Made by a program: the position numbers and the translations under genes. From contig NZ_JAJNKA010000004.1 in NCBI RefSeq assembly GCF_021533215.1, forward strand, positions 431,179 to 495,178: a stretch of 64,000 nt of DNA, read 5' to 3'. How positions within the stretch are numbered: the first letter of the stretch is position 1; every line of letters starts with the position of its first letter. Below are positions 17,877 through 27,091 of this stretch, piece by piece. The stretch is from Portibacter lacus. Lineage in GTDB: Bacteria; Bacteroidota; Bacteroidia; Chitinophagales; Saprospiraceae. The notes under the pieces are model-generated. The model had not been told where the DNA came from. It did no database searches and worked only from the letters and a program-made list of their open reading frames with translations.

Positions 17877-18737
17877 TTACTTTTTCTTGGTCAATTTTAA
17901 AAGAAGTGTAAGACAGCTATCTAGATGCACTATTCGAAATACAATTTTAAAAAGTAAGTATACCTGAGCGATTATGAATGTCAATAACCAAGCATCAACA
18001 TTGATGACTCTTCTAACATTGACATATAAAATAAAAAAGAGTACCAAGACACCTATGTTAATCAAGTAGAGTAAGGTCGTCTGTAAAAAGTTTCTGATAA
18101 CAAATCCACCTGACTTCAAAATTGACGATGATATAAATGGTAAATTTTTAGTTGCGATGTGCAGCTTAGCGTATTGCTTAATCATCGAGAAAATCCCAAT
18201 CAAAATCAATATTCCGATCAAGGCATATTTAATTTTCCTTGCTAACTCCGCATCATTTTCCACTTCCAAAATATTAATTCCTACGGCAAGTAACACAAAC
18301 CATGCGAAACCAACTACGCAAATGACACTTAAGATATAATACAAACTCAACCTCATTATTTTCCAATAATAATTCAAACCGCCATTCCAAAATGACCTTA
18401 ATGGTATGAACTTATTCTGGCTAGAAACCGCATATAGAATGGCGGAATTAGCGAAAATGGAAAAGAAGTAGTAAAATACAACTAGAATGATAAACAAAGT
18501 CATTAAAGGTACTAGACCTTGACCATAATTATTCACAAATTCACCGATCATCGTAATGTCGAAACCTTCATAAAAGTCTAATACATCTGAATGTTGCATT
18601 TTCTGCTTGAAGTAAATGGTATAAGGGGAGCTCGCAATAAACGTGAAGACGATATTAGCCAAATACAAGAAGGCAATCGGAAACCTGTATTTCCAGATAT
18701 TCGCCCAAGCTGTCTGATATGATTTAATCGCTTTCAA
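17877..18737 (-). CDS. Hypothetical polytopic membrane protein
   Basis: 286 residues with about six membrane helices (near residues 20-36, 75-97, 127-152, 168-186, 211-235 and 245-262) and a Lys-rich end (KLTKKK). No catalytic motif is recognised. It lies 3 bp after the M1 peptidase on the same strand, so the pair is probably co-transcribed and the protein may help that peptidase's envelope role, but this is inference. Confidence 0.7.
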   Translation of the reverse strand: MKAIKSYQTAWANIWKYRFPIAFLYLANIVFTFIASSPYTIYFKQKMQHSDVLDFYEGFDITMIGEFVNNYGQGLVPLMTLFIILVVFYYFFSIFANSAILYAVSSQNKFIPLRSFWNGGLNYYWKIMRLSLYYILSVICVVGFAWFVLLAVGINILEVENDAELARKIKYALIGILILIGIFSMIKQYAKLHIATKNLPFISSSILKSGGFVIRNFLQTTLLYLINIGVLVLFFILYVNVRRVINVDAWLLTFIIAQVYLLFKIVFRIVHLDSCLTLLLKLTKKK

Positions 18738-18740
18738 TGG

Positions 18741-20714
18741 CTAGCTTAAAAAATTTAAAAAGTCTAATAAATGCTGAACTCCTACTTTAAACTTAGATGT
18801 ATATTTTCTATAGGCTTCAGACTTCTCTTTCATGATGGTATTATTGATTAGATTTTCTTCTAGGTCAATTTTTCTCTCCGGATCTATCTGTACTTTTATC
18901 AACTGATGTTCAGAAACACCACCGAATTCAGCAGTTCTAGACACACCATCCCAAAGGTATTGCTCCACATGTCCGTTCTCATAAGTTAATACAACATCCA
19001 CTGGAAGAATTACCTCTCCTAACCGGTATATAATTGCTTTACTTTCATATAAGCCCGTTCTGGGGTCACTTTCTGAAACACAATTATCAATATTATTCAC
19101 ATAACCTAAAGCTGCCACCTTCTCCTTATTTACAATTTCAGCCACCTTGTAATCGCAGACCAATGAACCATATAGTACCTGGTCGAAAAATTGATCTAGA
19201 TCGAATTTGATTTCGGCCAAGAATGATGCATCTAATTCTTCCTTGAAAACATCTATAAAATCGATACCACAAGGATGTTTAAATTTCCATTGATCGAAGT
19301 ACGATTTCATGACTTCGTCAAACTTATCTATCCCAAGAATTCCTTCCAGTGTTCTCAGCATCATGGCTGTCTTGTTATATGCAATCGCGCTATATCCGCC
19401 ATGTACAAAGTCTCTAGCTTTATAACTATTATCAGCAATTTTCGGATTATCTTTTAACCAAAATTCCATCCGATTATAGGCTCTATTTCCTATTTCTATT
19501 CCCCAAGCATCAATCATAGAAGTATGCTTCCCATAGTATTCATCTAGTATTCTGCCTTCGTAATAAGTAGTAATTCCTTCGTCCATCCATGGCTCTTCTT
19601 GCTCGTGAGTCGCAACCATCTGCATAAAATACTGGTGGACAAATTCGTGAACGATTAATGTTTCTGGCGTCTTTATGCCTTCCGGCAAAAAACTTAGACT
19701 CAAGGAAGAGATCAAAGTCGGATACTCCATTCCTCCTGTAAACATACCATGGATCGGCGGATCGATCATACTTAAAGTCGTATATGGATATTTCCCAACG
19801 TTTTTATCCATAAATTCCAGGGACTGGATCGCGGTCGTAAAGTATCGATCTTTGAATATTTCATGGCCTGGATATGTGTACAGTTTCAGAGTAACATCTT
19901 GCCAATTCTCGGTATAAACTTGGTAGTGCGGTGAACAGGTCCACGTGAAATCGATAACATCGTCCACTTTAAACTGCACCACCTTCTGTCCATTTTTTTC
20001 CGTTTCGCTTACTTGTTCTCCCGAAGACCCTACGATATAGTTTTTCGGTACTCTAAGCGTGACATCATAATTGCCGAATTCACCATAATATTCGCCAGAG
20101 GCGTGATATTGGTGGCAGCTCCACTGCCCTTCCTTTTCGTATCTCATCCCAGCAGGTTCGTACACGCCTAACTTCGGGAACCACTGAGCGAAAAAATAGT
20201 AATCTTGATTGTACCCTGTCCGGATCATAGCTTTCGGAATCTTCGCCGTCCATTCCATTTCTACCTGAATCGTTTCCCCGGGCATCACTATCTTTTTTAG
20301 AGGCACTTTCAGAACCGTTTCATCATCCGGGTTACCATCATCAGGAGATATAAAGTAACTTTCTGGGACTAATTCATTTTCGTCGCTATCTTTTAAAGAA
20401 TTGACTTCTGAATAAGACCAACCACAATCTTCTTTCAGAGATTTATCTAGAAATCCGAGTTCGTTGTTGTGCTTTAAGAAAGTAGAATTACTGTTTTTGA
20501 AGGCATTATAATAGAGGTGAAAATGAAGATGATCGACTTCATTCTGTGATGGATTCGTCCATTCGATGATAGACTTACCGTGAAGTAATTTTTCACTGAC
20601 ATCGAGGTTGATGTCCATTGTATAATTGGCTGTTCGGGGAGATAACGCTTGCGCAAATAGTATATTAGCAATGCCTAAAAAGAAAACAATAAAATGATAT
20701 TTTGTTTTTTTCAC
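18741..20714 (-). CDS. Secreted M1-family zinc metallopeptidase
   Basis: 657 residues with a signal peptide (MKKTKYHFIVFFLGIANILF, then AQA). The gluzincin motif is complete: HEFVH at 356-360 and the third zinc ligand Glu379, exactly 18 residues on (PWMDEG). GGMEYP at 327-332 replaces the classic GAMEN exopeptidase motif, a common change in Bacteroidota members. It probably trims peptides outside the inner membrane. No sorting domain is seen at the C-terminus. Confidence 0.9.
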   Translation of the reverse strand: MKKTKYHFIVFFLGIANILFAQALSPRTANYTMDINLDVSEKLLHGKSIIEWTNPSQNEVDHLHFHLYYNAFKNSNSTFLKHNNELGFLDKSLKEDCGWSYSEVNSLKDSDENELVPESYFISPDDGNPDDETVLKVPLKKIVMPGETIQVEMEWTAKIPKAMIRTGYNQDYYFFAQWFPKLGVYEPAGMRYEKEGQWSCHQYHASGEYYGEFGNYDVTLRVPKNYIVGSSGEQVSETEKNGQKVVQFKVDDVIDFTWTCSPHYQVYTENWQDVTLKLYTYPGHEIFKDRYFTTAIQSLEFMDKNVGKYPYTTLSMIDPPIHGMFTGGMEYPTLISSLSLSFLPEGIKTPETLIVHEFVHQYFMQMVATHEQEEPWMDEGITTYYEGRILDEYYGKHTSMIDAWGIEIGNRAYNRMEFWLKDNPKIADNSYKARDFVHGGYSAIAYNKTAMMLRTLEGILGIDKFDEVMKSYFDQWKFKHPCGIDFIDVFKEELDASFLAEIKFDLDQFFDQVLYGSLVCDYKVAEIVNKEKVAALGYVNNIDNCVSESDPRTGLYESKAIIYRLGEVILPVDVVLTYENGHVEQYLWDGVSRTAEFGGVSEHQLIKVQIDPERKIDLEENLINNTIMKEKSEAYRKYTSKFKVGVQHLLDFLNFLS

Positions 20715-20742
20715 ATTGCTAATATATCGAACTTATTTGTTT

Positions 20743-20958
20743 CTAATCTTTCTTACCCATTAAATATATTCCACTTAGCAAGCTAATTACGCCCAGTCCA
20801 AGTAAAATATAACCTTGCATTTGGCCGCCTTCATCAGATGCTGTTAATTCAACACCAAGTATTTCAGCTGATGCGGTGCTTTCAGCGACTTGATTATATC
20901 CCATATATCCTAGGACTACCGCTAGGACAATTAATACTATTCCAATAATTTTTTTCAT
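20743..20958 (-). CDS. Small two-helix membrane protein, DUF3185-like
   Basis: 71 residues with helices at about 4-21 and 50-66 separated by an acidic segment with ASAEILGVELTASDEGG. This pattern matches the DUF3185 family of unknown function as I recall it. It is 28 bp upstream of the M1 peptidase on the same strand. Confidence 0.7.
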   Translation of the reverse strand: MKKIIGIVLIVLAVVLGYMGYNQVAESTASAEILGVELTASDEGGQMQGYILLGLGVISLLSGIYLMGKKD

Positions 20959-21052
20959 TTTGTTTTATTTTACTTATTTATCTTTAAATTGATACTTCAG
21001 AAGATATTTAATTGTTCACTTCCTTATAAAATTTTAGAATTAATACTGCTTA

Positions 21053-22018
21053 ATGATTTTCGTATTATATACTATATCGATATTAGCTATCATAGGAACT
21101 TTCCTACCGAAATTTGATATTGAGCATTGGATTGTCAGAGGGCAAGCTTATTTCAGAGGAGTCTATTTGGGCTTGAATGTGTTAATGATCATTTTGCTGC
21201 TAGTATTTGCAGGAGCAACATTGTGGACTTTTATAATGATCGCTGGTTTAATAGCCGCAGTCATTGTCTGCCTCCAATCTATATTGCCATTTACCAGCTT
21301 GGGGAAAATACAAGTGCCATCTGCAAAGGAATCATCTACTGAAAACACGCTTAATCTACTCATCTATAATGTATATCAATACAATACTGAATATCAAAAA
21401 TTGCTGGACTTGGTTGAAGAAGTAGAGCCTGATATTATTTTTTTAATCGAGACAAGTGTGGATTGGGCAAAAGGGTTGTCGTCGTTAAAAGAGAAATACA
21501 ACTTCCATCTGAATGACGTTCGAGAAAACACCTATGGGTTGATGTTGTATTCGAAACTAGAATTATTAGAAGGTGGAATCAACTATCTCGTCAAGCAAGA
21601 AATACCTTCTGCTGAGATTCTGATAAAAAAGAATAACGTGATGGTGAGAATACTAGGCATTCATCCTAAGCCACCAGTACTCGGAGAGGCTGAAACCAGC
21701 AGATCGAAAGACAGAGAACTAATTCAAGCTGCTCGTTATTTAAATGCACAAGTAGAAGACGATCACCAAATTCTAATTGGGGACTTGAATGATGTGGCGT
21801 GGAGTCGAGCTTCATTAGCATTTAAAAAAATGACAGGTATGAAAGATCCCAGAGCAGGAAGAGGCTTTTATCCGACCTTCCCTACTTGGTCTCCAATCAA
21901 AATCCCATTGGATCATGTTTTTTGTTCTAGTGGTTTGGAATTAGTTGATTTTAAAGTCTTAGAAAACATAGGTTCGGATCATTTTCCGGTCAATGTAATC
22001 TTCAAAATTCCCGAATAA
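21053..22018 (+). CDS. Membrane-anchored endonuclease/exonuclease/phosphatase-family protein
   Basis: 321 residues. Three hydrophobic helices (about residues 2-18, 38-55, 61-80) precede an EEP domain, with NLLIYNVYQYN for the first metal-site Asn, PDIIFLIETS for the catalytic Glu, GDLNDVAWS for Asp/Asn, and LDHVF plus GSDHFPV for the His pair. EEP enzymes hydrolyse phosphodiesters of nucleic acids, lipids or sugars; the membrane anchor suggests an extracytoplasmic substrate, which I cannot name. It stands alone. Confidence 0.85.
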   Translation: MIFVLYTISILAIIGTFLPKFDIEHWIVRGQAYFRGVYLGLNVLMIILLLVFAGATLWTFIMIAGLIAAVIVCLQSILPFTSLGKIQVPSAKESSTENTLNLLIYNVYQYNTEYQKLLDLVEEVEPDIIFLIETSVDWAKGLSSLKEKYNFHLNDVRENTYGLMLYSKLELLEGGINYLVKQEIPSAEILIKKNNVMVRILGIHPKPPVLGEAETSRSKDRELIQAARYLNAQVEDDHQILIGDLNDVAWSRASLAFKKMTGMKDPRAGRGFYPTFPTWSPIKIPLDHVFCSSGLELVDFKVLENIGSDHFPVNVIFKIPE

Positions 22019-22034
22019 TTGCTATCTTTAGAAT

Positions 22035-22193
22035 ATGAGAAAACCTAATTCACTCAAAAATAGGAAGACTGTTTCAAAACCTGAAAACAAATTTCTTTTC
22101 AGGAAACTAAGCATGACTGAACGTTTCAAAATAAAGTCAACAAAATCTAGAAATCTGATCATCAAGGGACAGAAACGGAAATTTTCCATTTGA
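22035..22193 (+). CDS. Possible 52-residue basic peptide
   Basis: An ATG-to-TGA frame coding a very Lys/Arg-rich peptide starting MRKPNSLKNRKTVSKPENKF. A TATCTTTA box resembling the -7 consensus ends 4 nt before the ATG. It follows the EEP gene by 16 bp. No homologue is recognised; composition resembles a small nucleic-acid-binding protein, but chance cannot be excluded. Confidence 0.3.
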   Translation: MRKPNSLKNRKTVSKPENKFLFRKLSMTERFKIKSTKSRNLIIKGQKRKFSI

Positions 22194-22234
22194 TGAAAAT
22201 AGAATATATTCCTAGTGGATTCTAAGGAGACTCC

Positions 22235-23602
22235 CTATTTCACGTAGACCGTTTTTATATTTACAAATTCTCTTATTCCATAATAACTTAATTCTCTACC
22301 ATAACCACTGGCATTTATTCCGCCAAATGGAAGTCGTGGATCTGATTTAACAAACTGATTAACAAAACAGCAGCCAGCATTTAGTTCTTCTTCGGCGATA
22401 CGCTCACCCTTTTCTAAATCCTTAGTAAACACACATGCACCTAAACCAAATTCAGTATCATTAGCAATGCGAATGGCATCTTCCTCATCTTTTGCTTTAA
22501 TTACCGTTGCAACTGGACCAAAAATCTCTTCTTCATATGCTGGGTTCCCAGGTTTTACATTCGTCAGAATGGTTGCTGGATAAAATGCTCCGGGTTTGTT
22601 AGGAATTTCCCCACCCAATATCACTTTAGCACCTTTCTTGACACTTCTTTCCACTTGATCATGGACTTCGTCTCTAAGATCTATTCTTGCCATAGGCCCC
22701 ATGTCCACATCATCCATAGGATCTCCTACTGATGCAAGGGCCATTTTTTCTTTGAATTTCTCAAGGAATTCGTCATAGACTTCATCGACGACCACGAATC
22801 TTTTCGCTCCGATACAACTTTGTCCTGTATTAAGAAGTCTAGAGGTTTTGCATTGTTCTGCGGCCCATTCTATATCTGCATCTTCTAATACAATGTAAGG
22901 ATCACTTCCTCCTAATTCTAGTACCGTTTTCTTAATCTTGCTTCCAGCAGAACTGGCTACAGCTGAACCTGCAGGTCCACTTCCTGTCAATGTAGCAGCC
23001 TTTACAGCAGAATGGTCTAAAACTTTTTCCACTTGACTGCTTGATATAATTAAGGTCGTAAATGTGTTCTCAGGAAAGCCAGCTTGTCTGAATACATCCT
23101 CAATAATTAAGGCACATCCTGGCACATTACTCGCGTGTTTTAAAAGTCCTACATTTCCAGCCATTAATGCTGGTGCTGCAAATCTAAAAACTTGCCATAA
23201 TGGATAATTCCACGGCATAACTGCTAAAACCACACCCAACGGACGATAGCAAATTTTACTCTTACTGGCTTCCGTTTCAACTTCTTCGCTTTTCAGAAAT
23301 TCTGCTGCATTCTCTGCATAGTATCGACAGACCCAAGCACATTTTTCCACTTCACCTATTGCTGATTTATAAGTCTTACCCATTTCCTGAGTCATCATTT
23401 CAGCGTATTCTTCCTTATTATCTTCAAGGACTTTTGCCGCTTTATTCATCAATTCAGCTCGATGACTAAAAGAAGTTCTTTTCCATTCTGAGAATCTTTT
23501 TTGAGTAGCTGAAATCAATTTTGATACTTTCTCATCTGAGAAGCTCTCGTATTCATTTAATTCGTGACCAGTAGCTGGATTAATAGTGATTATCTTTTTC
23601 AA
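22235..23602 (-). CDS. NAD(P)-dependent aldehyde dehydrogenase, succinate-semialdehyde type
   Basis: 455 residues. Catalytic Cys263 lies in NTGQSCIGAKR and Glu229 in LELGGSDP; Asn132 is in MPWNYPLW. This set, with the short length and the NTGQSC motif, fits the succinate-semialdehyde dehydrogenase subgroup (GabD/Sad). It oxidises aldehydes to acids in the cytoplasm. It overlaps the upstream MscS gene by 4 bp, so both are translated from one transcript, placing this enzyme within the stress island. Confidence 0.88.
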   Translation of the reverse strand: MKKIITINPATGHELNEYESFSDEKVSKLISATQKRFSEWKRTSFSHRAELMNKAAKVLEDNKEEYAEMMTQEMGKTYKSAIGEVEKCAWVCRYYAENAAEFLKSEEVETEASKSKICYRPLGVVLAVMPWNYPLWQVFRFAAPALMAGNVGLLKHASNVPGCALIIEDVFRQAGFPENTFTTLIISSSQVEKVLDHSAVKAATLTGSGPAGSAVASSAGSKIKKTVLELGGSDPYIVLEDADIEWAAEQCKTSRLLNTGQSCIGAKRFVVVDEVYDEFLEKFKEKMALASVGDPMDDVDMGPMARIDLRDEVHDQVERSVKKGAKVILGGEIPNKPGAFYPATILTNVKPGNPAYEEEIFGPVATVIKAKDEEDAIRIANDTEFGLGACVFTKDLEKGERIAEEELNAGCCFVNQFVKSDPRLPFGGINASGYGRELSYYGIREFVNIKTVYVK

Positions 23603-24480
23603 TTTTCAGATATTTTATTTGGCTTAAGTGAAATTCCATCATCATAATTTTTTAACTCCACGATATCTGCTGGTAGTCCTATCTCAGCATGAGTTAGAGC
23701 GGTAACGATTCTTGATTGTGCAATAGACTTAAGTTCTAATCCAGAATAATTACTATCGAAAGTATTTATCCAATAATGTACTTCTATATCTACAGTGCTC
23801 GTATTCAAATTCTTTACGTGAGTTCTAGGAGGTTTTTCTTCTTTTAAAATTCCAGGAATGTCAGATATTTCTCTCAAAATTATTTCTCTAGCTTTTTCAA
23901 TATCTGAATTGTAATCAACGCCAATCATGAAGCTTCCCCTAAGAAATCCGTCTATTGTATAATTATATAATGGATTTTTCAAGATTTGCGCATTAGGCAC
24001 ATACACATCTTTTCCATCAGAAGTCTTGATTTGTGTATCTCGCATATTCATTTCGATGATAGAGCCTTCGACTTCTAATGTCTTAACATAGTCTCCTATT
24101 CTAAAGGGACGCTTGAAAGCCATTATTATCCCCGCAAGGAAATTCTCTCCTATATCTTTAAATGCAAAACCAATTATAAAGGTAGAGATTCCTACTGCGC
24201 CAAGTGCTGAACCAGCAACTGCTGAAAGCCCAATGATATATAAAAAGATGAGTATGACTAGGGTGATATTGAAAATCCTAAAGATATTGTCGAAAAAATT
24301 CACAAGTAAATCGTCCTCCGCTTTCGAGCGAGCAAATCTCATGATCTTCTTTCTGAAAAACTTTACAATTATTGCGAATAGCACACTCACTGCAATCGCA
24401 ATCAACAACTTCGGTAAAATCACAATCAGCTTATCATAGTAAGTCAGAAATTGTGATTGTAAATCTTTAATAATGTCCAT
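23599..24480 (-). CDS. MscS-family mechanosensitive channel
   Basis: 293 residues. Three N-terminal helices (about 20-42, 66-88, 90-125) include the Gly/Ala-rich pore helix AVAGSALGAVGISTFIIGFA, followed by the conserved FLAGIIMAFKRPFRIGDYV and the beta domain with VYVPNAQILKNPLYN. These channels release solutes on hypo-osmotic shock. It lies 16 bp downstream of the DUF2383 gene and overlaps the dehydrogenase start by 4 bp. Confidence 0.93.
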   Translation of the reverse strand: MDIIKDLQSQFLTYYDKLIVILPKLLIAIAVSVLFAIIVKFFRKKIMRFARSKAEDDLLVNFFDNIFRIFNITLVILIFLYIIGLSAVAGSALGAVGISTFIIGFAFKDIGENFLAGIIMAFKRPFRIGDYVKTLEVEGSIIEMNMRDTQIKTSDGKDVYVPNAQILKNPLYNYTIDGFLRGSFMIGVDYNSDIEKAREIILREISDIPGILKEEKPPRTHVKNLNTSTVDIEVHYWINTFDSNYSGLELKSIAQSRIVTALTHAEIGLPADIVELKNYDDGISLKPNKISEN

Positions 24481-24496
24481 TTCTTAATATTTGGGT

Positions 24497-24952
24497 TTAT
24501 TTCGGTGTAAGATAATTCTTCTTCATTTCAAGCATTCTTTCGAGCTCAACTTCGATTACAGTTTTATGACTTATAAATGTAGAAAGTATATCGGTAGGGA
24601 GTTCAACACTAGCTAGTGCATTTTCGTAATCTTTTAATAATTTGCTAGCTCCACGTTCTATTTCATCTACCAATCCAGGTATGTCACTATCTACAAAATT
24701 CAGTTTGAAATTGATAAAAAGCCTGTGCATTTCACCTAATATACTTGTTTTGACAGTAGGATCTCCGGATAACGATTGTGAATATTCTTCTAATTCTGAA
24801 TGCATTTCATGGCGATCCTCTGCAAACTTCCGGCACCACTTTTCTAATTTAACATCTCTTGTTCCATTGGCAATGGTAGTAAATCCTTCCTCAGCATCTT
24901 TTAGTCTAATAATAAGATCTTGTAAGACGCTTCTTATTTCTATGGTATCCAT
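24497..24952 (-). CDS. Ferritin-like four-helix protein, DUF2383/PA2169 family
   Basis: 151 residues, all helical. DAEEGFTTIANGTRDVKLEKW and the later HRxEMHxEL-like stretch (EDRHEMHSELEEY) match the PA2169 four-helix-bundle family as I know it. These are small stress-induced proteins of unproven function. It is the first gene of a three-gene unit (this, mscS, aldehyde dehydrogenase). TTTCGAACA lies 63-71 nt upstream on its coding strand. Confidence 0.8.
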   Translation of the reverse strand: MDTIEIRSVLQDLIIRLKDAEEGFTTIANGTRDVKLEKWCRKFAEDRHEMHSELEEYSQSLSGDPTVKTSILGEMHRLFINFKLNFVDSDIPGLVDEIERGASKLLKDYENALASVELPTDILSTFISHKTVIEVELERMLEMKKNYLTPK

Positions 24953-25038
24953 AAGTATTGATTTTATAATGAATAAAAATATTTACAAAATCAATAGTGA
25001 ATAAAACTATCATTTGTTCGAAAGATGATTAAAAATGA

Positions 25039-25554
25039 TTATTCATCATCATCCAACACCTGTTGCTGAGGGTATACGTTCTTTATAAGGCGCCAGTTTT
25101 CTGCGATTAAAGACTGGAGGAGTGTCATCAGATCATCAAGAATAAGGTAGAAATCTCGGTTTTCGTCATCAGTCAATTTATCCTTCTGCATGGCATAAAA
25201 TACTTTATAGCCTTCATAAACCTTCGTCATCTCATTAGTTTGCTTTAGAAACTCTTGAAAGGAATCTTCTGCATATTTAACTAATACATCTTTTGATTTT
25301 GCACTATCATCGTCCTGATTTGACAAAATATCTTCTAGCATAGATTTTTCATCAACATTAAAATATTCACAAACTCGTAAAAAATTGTGAGCACTCGGTT
25401 CGACCATACCATTCTCATATGATGCGATGCTATTTCTTGTAATTCCAATTATTTCAGCGAAGGCACTTTGAGTTAAACCCTCAAGTCTTCTAAGAAATCG
25501 CAAATTTTTTCCAAAGTGTGTGGGTTTGGGAATATTCTTCTTTTTTCCGATCAT
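25039..25554 (-). CDS. XRE-family regulator, paralogue 1
   Basis: 171 residues. The helix-turn-helix spans about 15-70 (LTQSAFAEIIGITRNSIASY), and the C-terminal half is helical with VYEGYKVFYAM and a Leu-rich end that may dimerise. It is divergent from a paralogue of the same architecture starting at 25729, which shares the VxEGxKxFY segment. Such cytoplasmic repressors usually bind short palindromes near their own promoter. The target is unknown, but its position between the DUF2383 unit and the sigma factor suggests control of the stress island. Confidence 0.88.
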   Translation of the reverse strand: MIGKKKNIPKPTHFGKNLRFLRRLEGLTQSAFAEIIGITRNSIASYENGMVEPSAHNFLRVCEYFNVDEKSMLEDILSNQDDDSAKSKDVLVKYAEDSFQEFLKQTNEMTKVYEGYKVFYAMQKDKLTDDENRDFYLILDDLMTLLQSLIAENWRLIKNVYPQQQVLDDDE

Positions 25555-25728
25555 ATCATATTACAAAATTTGGATATAAGTGAATTTTATCATTATTTTG
25601 TGCCAGAAATCAAAAATGATGAGCATAAAAAGAACAACTTTAGTATTGCCGGCTATTTATATTCTTATAACGAACATAATGAATATTTTTAAGTTCGGTA
25701 AATAAGTAATCATAAAAAAGCTATATGT

Positions 25729-26253
25729 ATGGCACTTGAGAAGTCTACCCTATCTAATAATATAAAGTTTTTAAGAAAAGTTAAAGGCTTAAGTCAGGAG
25801 GCGCTAGCCGAACGTCTTAATATAAAAAGGTCTAATATTGCAGCTTACGAAAGTAAGAACGTAGAACCAAGATTAAGAATCATTCTAGAAATGGCCAGGA
25901 TTTTTGACATTGATGTCAGTACATTAATAGAAACTGAGCTATCTCAGGATACTGAATACAAAAGCTTTCATCAAAAATCAGCCACGGCACCTACTGTCGA
26001 TCTGAAACTAGACATCACTGAGAATATACAAATAGAAACCTTTGTTGAGAAATCAGAGAAAATCAGAAAGGTCTTAGAAGGATTTAAAGCATTCTATAAC
26101 TTTAGAAAAAATGGAATGGTTGTAGATTCTCCTGAAAAAGAAAAAATAATTTTTGATATTGATAATTTTATTCAATTAATGGAACACCTCCTTTCTTATA
26201 ATGAGAATGTTATTACCACTTTTCTTGAAATAGCTAAGTCTGAGTCTGCCTAA
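25729..26253 (+). CDS. XRE-family regulator, paralogue 2
   Basis: 174 residues. Helix-turn-helix at about 10-65 (LSQEALAERLNIKRSNIAAY), then an insertion rich in charged residues and a helical C-terminus with VLEGFKAFYNFRKNG. It is a diverged duplicate of the gene at 25039-25554 and is transcribed away from it. The 174 bp between them contains CGAAC (25671-25675) and GTTCG (25693-25697) in inverted orientation. It lies upstream of the sigma factor gene. Confidence 0.88.
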   Translation: MALEKSTLSNNIKFLRKVKGLSQEALAERLNIKRSNIAAYESKNVEPRLRIILEMARIFDIDVSTLIETELSQDTEYKSFHQKSATAPTVDLKLDITENIQIETFVEKSEKIRKVLEGFKAFYNFRKNGMVVDSPEKEKIIFDIDNFIQLMEHLLSYNENVITTFLEIAKSESA

Positions 26254-26319
26254 TCCCTCCATCTTCTCGGTTTTACACTAAAAAAACCATCACATTCTCC
26301 ATTTTTTCACAAATGCGCT

Positions 26320-26452
26320 GATTAAGCACATTTTTTTTGCACTTTTCTAATTCATACAAATAGCTGATTTTCAGCCTGTTAAAATATTCTTGTTGGTTTA
26401 ATGCACATTTTTGTTAATTATTTTGAGTTTTTAATGAACAATTAAGCACCTA
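26320..26452. promoter_or_regulatory. Three TTAAGCAC-like motifs upstream of the sigma factor gene
   Basis: The 243 bp upstream of the sigma gene contains GATTAAGCACATTTT (26320-26334), GTTTAATGCACATTTTT (26396-26412) and CAATTAAGCACC (26439-26450). The shared word TTAA(T)GCAC on the same strand three times in 130 bp suggests binding sites, perhaps for one of the XRE proteins. Inference only. Confidence 0.45.
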
Positions 26453-26496
26453 ATGTTATTATACTTATATATTAACTAATCAATAAATTAATAAAA

Positions 26497-27012
26497 ATGA
26501 CAGAATCACAATTTATCGAGAACTATAATGAATATAATAATGCTCTTACAAACTTTGCAAGAAAATTAACTAATAATCATGTAGACGCGGAAGATCTAGT
26601 ACAAGAAACTGCCATTAAAGCATTCAGAGCAATGCATACATTTAGAGATGGAACGAGTTTTAAAAGCTGGGCATTCACAATTTTGAAGAATACCTTTATT
26701 AGCAAATATAATAGAAAGAAGAAAAGAAGAGTAGTTAATAACCCAATCGAAGATTTCACATTCGCACTTGAAAACACCTATTCTGTAAGGAATGACGCTA
26801 TTTCACAGTTAAGAATTAAGGAAATCAAAGAATCTATAGAAGAACTTAGTTACAAGAGTAGATTGCCTTTCCTTATGTATGTGGAAGGATACAGATACAA
26901 CGAAATTGCTGATATATTAAACATTCCAATAGGAACTGTGAAAAGTAGAATCAATTTTGCAAGAACCAAATTGAAAAACCTATCAACTATTCAAGAAAAA
27001 TTAGCAGCTTAA
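26497..27012 (+). CDS. ECF-type RNA polymerase sigma factor
   Basis: 171 residues with region 2 (about 12-80: NHVDAEDLVQETAIKAFRA, FKSWAFTILKNTFISKYN) and region 4 (about 115-165: YRYNEIADILNIPIGTVKSR). No anti-sigma gene is adjacent, unlike the pair at 38978-40356, so control may be transcriptional through the repeated TTAAGCAC motifs upstream. It begins the rightward stress gene series and probably drives it. Confidence 0.9.
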   Translation: MTESQFIENYNEYNNALTNFARKLTNNHVDAEDLVQETAIKAFRAMHTFRDGTSFKSWAFTILKNTFISKYNRKKKRRVVNNPIEDFTFALENTYSVRNDAISQLRIKEIKESIEELSYKSRLPFLMYVEGYRYNEIADILNIPIGTVKSRINFARTKLKNLSTIQEKLAA

Positions 27013-27021
27013 TCAATTTCA

Positions 27022-27030
27022 TTTCGAACA
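27022..27030 (+). promoter_or_regulatory. CGAACA motif shared by stress-island promoters
   Basis: TTTCGAACA lies 62-70 nt before the YtxH gene. The same word appears 63-71 nt upstream of the DUF2383 gene on its coding strand (TGTTCGAAA on the + strand at 25015-25023), and TAACGAACATA occurs at 25668-25678 before XRE paralogue 2. It may be a common regulator site. Confidence 0.4.
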
Positions 27031-27091
27031 TATAAGATTCAGATTAAGTAAGAACAACGAACAACATTAATAAACAATTAAATCAAATATT

